This document shows, piece after piece, positions 60,801 to 64,000 of a DNA stretch of 64,000 bases. Under the pieces are notes generated by a model, which was not told the DNA's origin, did not search any database, and saw only the letters and a program-made list of their open reading frames with translations. The DNA comes from Patagioenas fasciata. Lineage: Eukaryota; Chordata; Aves; Columbiformes; Columbidae. The DNA lies in contig NC_092521.1 in assembly GCF_037038585.1 (NCBI RefSeq), positions 76,994,398 through 77,058,397 of the forward strand. The letters run 5' to 3'. The position numbers and the translations under genes are program-made. The stretch's first letter is position 1. Every line of letters begins with the position of its first letter.

Positions 60801-62809
60801 TGTTGTGTGGCTGTGATTAGTGAAGCAGAATTTCATAGCATGTGGTGCTTGAGACATTCAAGTATTTAAAGAAGTCGAGTACGTGAGAATTCTCTGATAA
60901 GATACAAGCCTGACTATGGAGCCACCAGCTTTGCTGTCAGCTACTGGTTACTAAACCTGAGGGCATCTCAAAGAACTTTCTCAGCAAGGTTTTCCTTCTT
61001 GTAAAACCGCTGTCTTGCTTGTCTGACATACAGAGCTAGAAATCTCTCAGCGTTAACTGAGACTTGTGCTGGTCAGTGCAGAAATAGAGAGATTATTTTT
61101 TAATGTAATATAATGAAGAACTTCAGTCATTCTGGATTCAAAATGTTCATTTTTACTGTTGTGACAATTGATGCAAATTCTTACGTACACAGCACTGTAG
61201 GTGTGTTGCGTGTACTGTGGATAGCTTTCTTATGACTGATTTATTTATACAGCAAAACATCACTTGGTAATTAACATTCTAGTTTAGCTGCCTTTTTAGG
61301 ATGATACATCTTTTTATTTGTGGGGTTTTTTGTTTCTTTTTACTTGGGTTAAGTAACTTTCTTGTAAAGTATTTTTCTTTTTTTCCTCTTTCAGATATTT
61401 CTTTTGATTGTTTTCATGTGCATAACATTACTGATTGCTAGTCTTATCTGCCTTACCTTGCCAGGTAAGTCTCTTATTGTAAAACTGTGATTAAAAAGAA
61501 CTCAGCATGTTGCCATGTTCAACAATGGCAGTTGCTTTGAAACCATTGTTTAAAGTTAAAAGTAGAAAACATGGGAAAGCTGTCTCATTTTTAATAGTAC
61601 ATAATGAAATTGTAATAGTCTAAAATTTAAATGATAATTACCTATATTTAAATGATTGCTACTTTCTTTGTTCTGTTTTAGAATAGTTTTCTTTTAAGGG
61701 CAGGGCTGCAAGTGCTGAGACGTTCTCTGTAGCATTATTGACAGAAAAGGAGAATTGATACTCTTGCACCTGCTTTACCATTTAAAGAAGGAAAATATAT
61801 AGGTTGTTACCAGGTCTTCTACACTATCCTCTTTAATTAAATATTCGGAAGTGTCAACAGGTCACTAGGAGACTTTGAAGTGATACACATGCCACTTCTC
61901 AAATATGTACGAATAAGTACTTTAACCAAAAGAAAAGCACTTTGTAGTTATTTTTAAAGAATTTGGAACAAATTAAGACATGTAAACTCATTTGAATTTT
62001 ATAACTTAGCTACCAGAGTACCATGTCATTTTTATTTCCCTGAATTAATGATCCTAAAGTCAATAGTGTTGAGGGCAGAGCTTTGAATTTTGTTATGGTT
62101 TAATAGTAGCACATAAAATAATTCCACTATAATACTAGTGAATAGAAACACTATTAAAAAATAAATGTAGCAAATGAGTCTCCCATTTTTGTCAGAGAGA
62201 TTCAGAAGCCCCATCAGTAAGTCTTAAAAAATTACATGAGGCAGTGGAATAACCCAAACATAGCTCATAAGATTTAAGTTCAAGCTTATGCACTAATCCA
62301 TTATTGCCTTCGCAATTCTGAAGGCAGGTGTTTAGGCTCTGAGTAGTTCTGTATTCAGTGCTTTCCTTTAGTTAAGATCACATTGCTGGTGTTAAACAAA
62401 TTTAGGGAAAAAAAATTCTACATACATATTTGTCATCATCTATGTAATTTTACGTAGTGCTTTACACATTCATGCCTTATGGATATAGTAGCAAAATACT
62501 GGTTTGTGCTGAATACTATTTGTGCATTGATATTTAACAATAAATTCGGTAAGCATTTTTTTTAATAGGCATCCTTGCTTAATACATCAAAAAGCATTAC
62601 TCTGTTTAACAGTGTTTGTGTTTGCAGTATTTGCTGGACGATGGTTAATGTCGTTTTGGACGGGGACTGCCAAAATCCATGAACTGTACACAGCTGCTTG
62701 TGGTCTTTATGTGTGTTGGCTAACTATCCGAGCAGTGACGGTGCTGGTTGCCTGGATGCCACAGGGTCGCAGAGTGATTTTTCAGAAGGTGAAAGAATGG
62801 TCTCTTATG
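18822..62809 (+). CDS. MARCHF6: MARCHF6 (TEB4) ER-membrane RING-CH E3 ubiquitin ligase, coding exons 1-21, 3' part outside window
   Basis: This is the split coding region of MARCHF6, the vertebrate relative of yeast Doa10. The family is known to ubiquitinate misfolded ER proteins, N-terminally acetylated proteins and sterol-pathway enzymes such as squalene monooxygenase. Twenty-one exons with GT-AG borders join into 716 codons with no stop and with matching phases at every junction. The RING-CH ligands C9, C12, C26, C28, H36, C39, C52 and C55 are all present. Hydrophobic segments fit a polytopic membrane protein: about residues 88-110, 142-162, 290-309, 332-352, 367-400, 423-443, 480-505, 633-657 and 671-693. 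Two polar loops lie in exon 7 (acidic) and exon 19 (Asn/Gln-rich). The recalled full length is about 910 residues, so the C-terminal quarter lies to the right. The start was chosen for its strong context and because its six codons continue in phase into the RING. Identity rests on close recalled similarity across all exons. Confidence 0.97.
20660..20803 (+). repeat. T/G-rich low-complexity tract with embedded (GT)n
   Basis: About 140 bases of the plus strand are almost purely T and G: repeated gtttt/ggttt units, T-runs of up to about 14 and a short (GT)n run. This strand asymmetry is typical of simple-sequence DNA grown by slippage. It lies in intron 1. Confidence 0.85.
22204..22732 (-). mobile_element. 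Solo LTR of an avian endogenous-retrovirus-like family, minus orientation
   Basis: The element begins tgttgtggttta and ends in ccaggaca on the plus strand, so both edges keep TG...CA. Read on the minus strand, it has a TATA-like acataaagctgggg segment and, further on, an ATTAAA polyadenylation-type signal, which sets its transcriptional direction. I recognise it as a common avian LTR type. No internal gag, pol or env sequence adjoins it, so it is a solo LTR. I see no convincing target-site duplication. A second, more worn copy of the same family lies at about 53695-54265 in the opposite orientation. Confidence 0.85.
24083..24179 (+). CDS. MARCHF6: MARCHF6 exon 2, RING-CH domain part 1, residues 7-38
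   Basis: This exon codes ICRVC...[14 protein letters not shown], the first part of the RING-CH finger. It supplies zinc ligands C9, C12, C26, C28 and H36 and ends after the first two bases of the C39 codon (phase 2). The acceptor is tcagcag and the donor gtaagt. C9 is the position at which family members are classically inactivated experimentally; it is intact here. Confidence 0.97.
24180..25048 (+). other. MARCHF6 intron 2
   Basis: This 0.87-kb AT-rich intron has a gtaagt donor and a ttgttgcag acceptor. It contains T-rich and A-rich simple stretches (for example around 24235 and 24350). I see no gene or recognised repeat. Confidence 0.9.
25049..25122 (+). CDS. MARCHF6: MARCHF6 exon 3, RING-CH domain part 2, residues 39-63
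   Basis: The exon completes C39 across the junction, then codes [20 protein letters not shown], bringing the last zinc pair C52 and C55. The conserved Trp of RING-CH fingers is W43. Phase 1 at the gtaagt donor splits the I64 codon. With exon 2 it gives a full C4HC3 finger, so the ligase should be catalytically competent. Confidence 0.97.
27996..28042. repeat. 14-bp perfect inverted repeat with 19-nt loop
   Basis: The arm cacatggcttcctt (27996-28009) is exactly mirrored by aaggaagccatgtg (28029-28042), separated by 19 nt. In RNA this would form a stable stem-loop, with two more outward pairs beyond a mismatch. It lies in intron 3, away from both exons. The function is unknown; a palindromic relic of a DNA transposon or a small structured RNA are possible explanations. 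Confidence 0.8.
28970..29070 (-). mobile_element. CR1 LINE 3'-end scrap, minus orientation
   Basis: The segment atggaatggtttgggttgg, followed by aagg and then atcattagtccaac, is the reverse complement of the standard CR1 3' end. The remainder to about 29070 is too diverged to place confidently. It is a short 5'-truncated LINE relic in MARCHF6 intron 3. Confidence 0.75.
33385..33528 (+). CDS. MARCHF6: MARCHF6 exon 4, first transmembrane segment, residues 64-111
   Basis: This exon codes [20 protein letters not shown] followed by a hydrophobic stretch through [14 protein letters not shown], about residues 88-110, the first membrane span after the RING. The acceptor is ctacacag and the donor gtaagt. 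The C112 codon is split (phase 1). Confidence 0.96.
33529..37734 (+). other. MARCHF6 intron 4
   Basis: This is a 4.2-kb AT-rich intron. It holds T-runs near 34640 and 34730 and an A/C-rich tract at about 35705-35745. A 117-codon plus-strand ORF (35128-35481) has no recognisable domain and I take it as chance. No interspersed repeat was recognised. Confidence 0.88.
37735..37807 (+). CDS. MARCHF6: MARCHF6 exon 5, residues 112-135
   Basis: The exon codes [24 protein letters not shown], the loop between the first two membrane spans. The acceptor is cttcatgcag and the donor gtaagt. It ends after two bases of the Thr136 codon (phase 2), which exon 6 completes. Confidence 0.96.
37808..39789 (+). 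other. MARCHF6 intron 5
   Basis: A 2.0-kb AT-rich intron ending in ctttaacag. It holds no recognised repeat or gene; the short ORFs on both strands lack any known motif. Confidence 0.88.
39790..39958 (+). CDS. MARCHF6: MARCHF6 exon 6, second transmembrane segment, residues 136-192
   Basis: The exon codes [20 protein letters not shown] and continues as a hydrophobic span to about residue 162, then the loop [20 protein letters not shown] and beyond. The boundary falls between codons (phase 0). The donor gtaaaa is somewhat weak. The downstream Gln/Asn-rich stretch starts the long cytosolic loop continued in exon 7. Confidence 0.96.
39959..41396 (+). other. MARCHF6 intron 6
   Basis: This 1.4-kb intron is nearly half filled by a plus-oriented CR1 copy (40633-41216). 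The acceptor is gtttctgcag. Confidence 0.9.
40633..41216 (+). mobile_element. 5'-truncated CR1 LINE copy, plus orientation
   Basis: The left part matches the end of the CR1 ORF2 coding region (gagcactggtgagaccacat, ...gttctgggctccccc), followed by the tail region and the terminal ggccctttccaacctt signature near 41192. The copy is interrupted by a T-rich run (40986-41007) and contains a 20-bp-period duplication with ttgtaaggttgtga at 41051 and 41071. It is well diverged and non-functional. Confidence 0.85.
41397..41589 (+). CDS. MARCHF6: MARCHF6 exon 7, acidic cytosolic loop, residues 193-256
   Basis: This exon codes a polar, intrinsically disordered-looking loop. It begins [20 protein letters not shown], runs into an acidic cluster ([11 protein letters not shown]) and ends [10 protein letters not shown]. 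The acidic block is characteristic of the family but fast-evolving. The donor is gtaaca. The D257 codon is split (phase 1). Confidence 0.95.
41590..41740 (+). other. MARCHF6 intron 7 (151 nt)
   Basis: A very short intron from gtaaca to ttgtctcctcag. Nothing else lies in it. Confidence 0.93.
41741..41802 (+). CDS. MARCHF6: MARCHF6 exon 8, residues 257-277
   Basis: The exon codes [21 protein letters not shown], a Trp-rich conserved segment leading to the third membrane span. The donor is gtgagt, phase 0. Confidence 0.96.
41803..43694 (+). other. MARCHF6 intron 8
   Basis: A 1.9-kb AT-rich intron with acceptor ttctttacag. No repeat family or gene was recognised. Confidence 0.88.
43695..43727 (+). 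CDS. MARCHF6: MARCHF6 exon 9, 33-nt microexon, residues 278-288
   Basis: Eleven codons, [11 protein letters not shown], sit between strong splice sites (tttacag and gtaagt), both phase 0, so skipping would delete 11 residues without a frame change. The same residues are present in my recollection of the mammalian protein. Confidence 0.95.
43728..44996 (+). other. MARCHF6 intron 9
   Basis: A 1.3-kb intron with a (GT)8 microsatellite at 43909-43924 and T-runs. The acceptor lies behind a strong pyrimidine tract (tactcctcacag). No gene was recognised. Confidence 0.88.
43909..43924. repeat. (GT)8 microsatellite
   Basis: Eight uninterrupted GT units in intron 9; probably length-variable between individuals. 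Confidence 0.95.
44997..45048 (+). CDS. MARCHF6: MARCHF6 exon 10, third transmembrane segment, residues 289-305
   Basis: The exon codes [17 protein letters not shown], most of a membrane span. It ends after one base of the codon for Ala306 (phase 1). The donor is gtaagt. Confidence 0.96.
45049..47706 (+). other. MARCHF6 intron 10
   Basis: A 2.7-kb AT-rich intron with a T/G-rich simple tract at about 46676-46728. The acceptor is gttatgcag. No interspersed repeat or gene was recognised. Confidence 0.88.
47707..47765 (+). CDS. MARCHF6: MARCHF6 exon 11, residues 306-325
   Basis: The exon codes [20 protein letters not shown], the short lumenal loop after the third span. It ends in phase 0 before a gtaagt donor. 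Confidence 0.96.
47766..48338 (+). other. MARCHF6 intron 11
   Basis: A 573-nt intron with a standard gtaagt donor and a ttttcccctccag acceptor. No other feature is seen. Confidence 0.9.
48339..48419 (+). CDS. MARCHF6: MARCHF6 exon 12, fourth transmembrane segment, residues 326-352
   Basis: The exon codes [20 protein letters not shown] followed by VTLIVCH, a membrane span. It ends in phase 0. The donor that follows is gtatcctttt, unlike all other donors of the gene and matching the U12 class. Confidence 0.96.
48420..49000 (+). other. MARCHF6 intron 12, predicted U12-type (minor spliceosome) intron
   Basis: The 5' splice site reads gtatcctttt, an exact match to the GT-AG U12 donor consensus. 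Near the 3' end, tttcttgac (48980-48988) matches the U12 branch-site consensus TTCCTTRAY at 8 of 9 positions, and its branch adenosine (48987) is 13 nt before the intron end, within the 10-20 nt window typical of this class. There is no long pyrimidine tract between branch site and AG, also typical. The intron is 581 nt. Confidence 0.85.
49001..49069 (+). CDS. MARCHF6: MARCHF6 exon 13, residues 353-375
   Basis: The exon codes [23 protein letters not shown], a basic cytosolic turn and the start of the next membrane span. Both borders are phase 0. The donor is gtaatc. Confidence 0.96.
49070..49185 (+). other. MARCHF6 intron 13 (116 nt)
   Basis: The shortest intron of the gene, from gtaatc to tttttttccctaaag. 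Nothing else lies in it. Confidence 0.93.
49186..49260 (+). CDS. MARCHF6: MARCHF6 exon 14, fifth membrane region, residues 376-400
   Basis: The exon codes [25 protein letters not shown]. This lies in the strongly conserved TEB4/Doa10 core membrane region. The unusual charged Glu within the hydrophobic stretch and the Gly-Trp-Trp are family features. Phase 0, donor gtaaga. Confidence 0.96.
49261..50085 (+). other. MARCHF6 intron 14
   Basis: An 825-nt AT-rich intron with acceptor actacttctag. No recognised repeat or gene. Confidence 0.9.
50086..50220 (+). CDS. MARCHF6: MARCHF6 exon 15, sixth membrane region, residues 401-445
   Basis: The exon codes [20 protein letters not shown], then a hydrophobic span (about 423-443) ending LLLRE. 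The first half is part of the conserved TEB4-Doa10 (TD) core. The donor is gtaagt, phase 0. The following intron carries a large CR1 insertion. Confidence 0.97.
50221..53099 (+). other. MARCHF6 intron 15
   Basis: This 2.9-kb intron is mostly a single CR1 copy (50325-52688) in the gene's own orientation. About 100 nt on the left and 410 nt on the right are non-CR1. The acceptor is tcctacttcag. Confidence 0.92.
50325..52688 (+). mobile_element. 2.4-kb 5'-truncated CR1 LINE with endonuclease and reverse-transcriptase remnants
   Basis: The copy starts in the endonuclease domain (a relic of the GDFN block near 50342) and passes through the linker (50881-51162 codes [20 protein letters not shown] and beyond), the reverse transcriptase core (51413-51673, ending in [15 protein letters not shown]), the FADD catalytic motif (51838-51849) and the ORF2 C-terminus. 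It ends in the CR1 3' tail with ggtcccttccaaccc near 52654. Open frames are broken by several frameshifts and stops, so it is dead. It is among the better preserved copies in the window. Confidence 0.93.
53100..53219 (+). CDS. MARCHF6: MARCHF6 exon 16, residues 446-485
   Basis: The exon codes [40 protein letters not shown]. It is a highly conserved TD-core loop leading into the seventh span. Phase 0, donor gtaagg. Confidence 0.97.
53265..53482 (+). mobile_element. Old CR1 LINE 3' fragment, plus orientation
   Basis: The translation [17 protein letters not shown] and the following [15 protein letters not shown] match the end of the CR1 ORF2 tail, and the nucleotide sequence continues to an eroded 3' end (tagaggtctcttccagaac near 53457-53475). 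It is much more diverged than the copy in intron 15, so probably older. It sits 45 nt behind exon 16. Confidence 0.8.
53695..54265 (+). mobile_element. Diverged solo LTR of the same avian ERV-like family, plus orientation
   Basis: The order of recognisable blocks matches the LTR in intron 1 read on its minus strand: ggatctttcttcatag, ggctcaacagtccttgcaca, gggacagctgaaccaaactg, tgcgtttgtcttcc, ttgctttctttattaaactg and gagcaagcagctggg. It is considerably more diverged, and both ends are eroded, so the limits are approximate (the right one by about 30 nt). An ATTAAA polyadenylation-type signal lies at 54144-54149 on the gene's sense strand. No internal retroviral genes adjoin it. Confidence 0.8.
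54283..54383 (+). CDS. MARCHF6: MARCHF6 exon 17, seventh transmembrane segment, residues 486-518
   Basis: The exon codes [20 protein letters not shown], then [13 protein letters not shown]. It completes the membrane span started in exon 16. It ends after two bases of the Ser519 codon (phase 2). The donor is gtaagc. Confidence 0.97.
54384..54998 (+). other. MARCHF6 intron 17
   Basis: A 615-nt AT-rich intron with acceptor cgtttctag. No repeat or gene was recognised. Confidence 0.9.
54999..55136 (+). CDS. MARCHF6: MARCHF6 exon 18, residues 519-564
   Basis: The exon codes [20 protein letters not shown], then [20 protein letters not shown] and VTAGYL. It combines a hydrophobic, possibly re-entrant segment with a basic conserved turn. 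Phase 2 splits the Leu565 codon. The donor is gtaagt. Confidence 0.97.
55137..56887 (+). other. MARCHF6 intron 18
   Basis: A 1.75-kb AT-rich intron with an A-run at 55479-55495 followed by more A-rich sequence. The acceptor is gattgttacag. No gene was recognised. Confidence 0.88.
56888..57089 (+). CDS. MARCHF6: MARCHF6 exon 19, polar Asn/Gln-rich loop, residues 565-632
   Basis: The longest exon of the set, 202 nt. It codes [20 protein letters not shown], an Asn/Gln-rich linker with [20 protein letters not shown], and the conserved end [20 protein letters not shown]. It is a hydrophilic cytosolic loop. Phase 0, donor gtaggt. Confidence 0.97.
57854..57881 (-). repeat. G-quadruplex motif on minus strand (four G-tracts, 2-nt loops)
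   Basis: The plus strand has C-tracts of 5, 7, 4 and 6 bases (57854-57858, 57861-57867, 57870-57873, 57876-57881), each separated by two bases. On the template strand this is a four-tract G-quadruplex motif with minimal loops; the plus strand could form an i-motif. Confidence 0.9.
59736..59780. repeat. A-run and A/C-rich simple sequence
   Basis: A 16-base A-run is followed by caaaaaaacaaaccacaaca-type sequence. It could be the poly-A relic of a retroposed sequence, but no body is recognisable to its left. Confidence 0.85.
61395..61464 (+). CDS. MARCHF6: MARCHF6 exon 20, transmembrane segment, residues 633-655
   Basis: The exon codes [23 protein letters not shown], a pure membrane span. It ends after one base of the codon for Val656 (phase 1). 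Donor gtaagt. Confidence 0.97.
61465..62627 (+). other. MARCHF6 intron 20
   Basis: A 1.16-kb AT-rich intron with acceptor gtgtttgcag. No repeat or gene was recognised. Confidence 0.9.
62628..62809 (+). CDS. MARCHF6: MARCHF6 exon 21, residues 656-716, last exon in window
   Basis: The exon codes [20 protein letters not shown], then a membrane span (about 671-693) and [19 protein letters not shown] at the end. Phase 0, donor gtgagt. The protein continues in exons to the right of 64000; no further exon was found in the 1.2 kb that follow. Confidence 0.97.
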
Positions 62810-64000
62810 GTGAGTCTCGAGGGAAAAAAAAATACTGAATTATCAAAAAAGTAGCTAACAAAACTTGTTTCCATTTGCTTGCAGGTTTTACCCTGTAATG
62901 TAGACCACATTTTCCTTTTCAGACCATTTTGAAGCTTTTGCAGCCTACATTCTCACTGCATAGGGCAACTGTATTTTTGGAAGCCATTTGGCAGAGTGTT
63001 AAGCAATCAGTGTAAATCAGTTTGCGTATATATGCTTATATATACATGCATATTTTTCTGTTTTCCTTGAAAAGTGAATATGTTACATTATATTATCACA
63101 AATGTCATATGCCCTCAAATACATTTGTTTTCACAAATACTTGGAAGCTTAACTATTACTCAATTAGCAACTTGACATTACCAAATAAGAAAAACTAGTA
63201 AAGATGATAAATGATGATGAGCATGTCTGTACAAAGTAGCCTGATGCATATTTTCAGAAAGATCTTTATGATTTGTCAGATCCTTGTGTTCAAATTAATA
63301 TTTTTAAAGGAAATATCCTTTTGCATTACCAGGAGTTCAAATTCTCACCATGGCAACAAATTTATATCCCACCTTTTTATCTTGGTTTTGAGGATTTCTA
63401 TAGTAGATTTCTTGCCTAAGTGTATTAATTTTAAACATTCATAGCATAAATGGTATTTTGTGATGGACATACCTGCGTGCTTTTTTTTGGACTATAACAG
63501 TCAGAAGAGCAGTGTAGGTATTTCATGTATTACCACATTTCCTAAATATCCATCATTTTCATTTGGGAAATTGTAAGCTTGTTTAAGGAAATTCAGAGCT
63601 AAAAGATAATTCTCTACTTGTCCTTTGTTCCTTCTCCAGATCATGTTAATTTAGGCAGACTTGTTTGATGTTATTTTTGGATGATGCATGTAAATTAAGA
63701 TAATTCTAGGATAAAGGAAGATTCAAGAATGGTATTCTAATGGAGTCATAAGTTGGGAATATTCCATAATGAGTGAATTTTTAAGGTTTGGTTTTCACTG
63801 GAGAAAAATCAGGTGTTTTGAAAAGATTCTTCTCTAATTTTCCAACATACAAGAATACTTAATGTAATTAAATGCCATTGGAGAGTGTTCCCTACCAATA
63901 ACAGTCAGATTTAAAACTATATGGAAACCAGTAGGCACAGTCATGCTTTCTTCTGGAGGGGGCACAGAATAGGACTGAATCTTGAAAACATATATTGCAA
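62810..64000 (+). other. Start of MARCHF6 intron 21, runs off the window
   Basis: About 1.2 kb of AT-rich sequence after the gtgagt donor. I looked for the expected continuation of the protein (a hydrophobic segment) and did not see it. No repeat was recognised. Confidence 0.85.

Larger units (their letters stand above)
57090..61394 (+). other. MARCHF6 intron 19
   Basis: A 4.3-kb intron. It holds a C-rich tract that is a minus-strand G-quadruplex motif (57854-57881), an antisense open frame of 191 codons (57787-58362) with no recognised domain, a T-run cluster (59189-59216), an A-run followed by (caa)-rich sequence (59736-59780), and no recognised interspersed repeat. The acceptor is tcctctttcag. 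Confidence 0.88.

Noticed and set aside
63198..63240. C/D-box-like pair (atgatga and ctga) after exon 21
   Set aside because: The spacing is too short for a C/D snoRNA and there is no terminal stem.

Overview
The window is nuclear DNA from a vertebrate, almost certainly a bird. It holds one recognisable protein gene, split by introns, and the interspersed repeats are avian in type: several 5'-truncated CR1 LINE copies whose 3' ends carry the usual 'ggtcccttccaa...' tail and short ~8-bp terminal repeats, and two solo LTRs of one avian endogenous-retrovirus-like family. I cannot name the species. No bacterial, plasmid, phage or CRISPR features are present.

The gene is MARCHF6 (MARCH6/TEB4), the ER-membrane RING-CH E3 ubiquitin ligase of ER-associated degradation, on the + strand. 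The first 21 coding exons lie between 18822 and 62809. They join without a frame break into 716 codons, and the gene runs off the right edge. From memory the mammalian protein is about 910 residues, so the last part, roughly 190 residues, should lie beyond the window. Exons 1-3 encode the complete C4HC3 RING-CH zinc-binding set. Exons 4-21 encode transmembrane segments, a very acidic cytosolic loop (exon 7), and a polar, Asn/Gln-rich loop (exon 19).

Layout: 1 to about 18.4 kb is the 5' flank, with no supported gene, one minus-strand CR1 copy (6961-7510), a degraded LINE reverse-transcriptase fragment (12310-12425) and one plus-strand CR1 copy (16221-16674). A CpG island at about 18.43-19.44 kb covers the promoter, the 5' leader and exon 1. 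The rest is MARCHF6 introns and exons. The larger introns carry a minus-oriented solo LTR (intron 1), a minus CR1 scrap and a strong 14-bp inverted repeat (intron 3), a plus CR1 (intron 6), a 2.4-kb plus CR1 with endonuclease and reverse-transcriptase remnants (intron 15), a CR1 scrap and a plus-oriented LTR ending almost at the exon 17 acceptor (intron 16), and a strong minus-strand G-quadruplex motif (intron 19).

The most notable observations are: intron 12 (48420-49000) has the 5' splice site and branch-site pattern of a minor-spliceosome (U12-type) intron; the MARCHF6 start codon matches a TISU-like element at 10 of 12 positions, with a five-codon upstream ORF about 230 nt before it; and the exon 17 branch-point region lies at the worn 3' edge of an LTR. 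I found no evidence of an undescribed multi-gene system.
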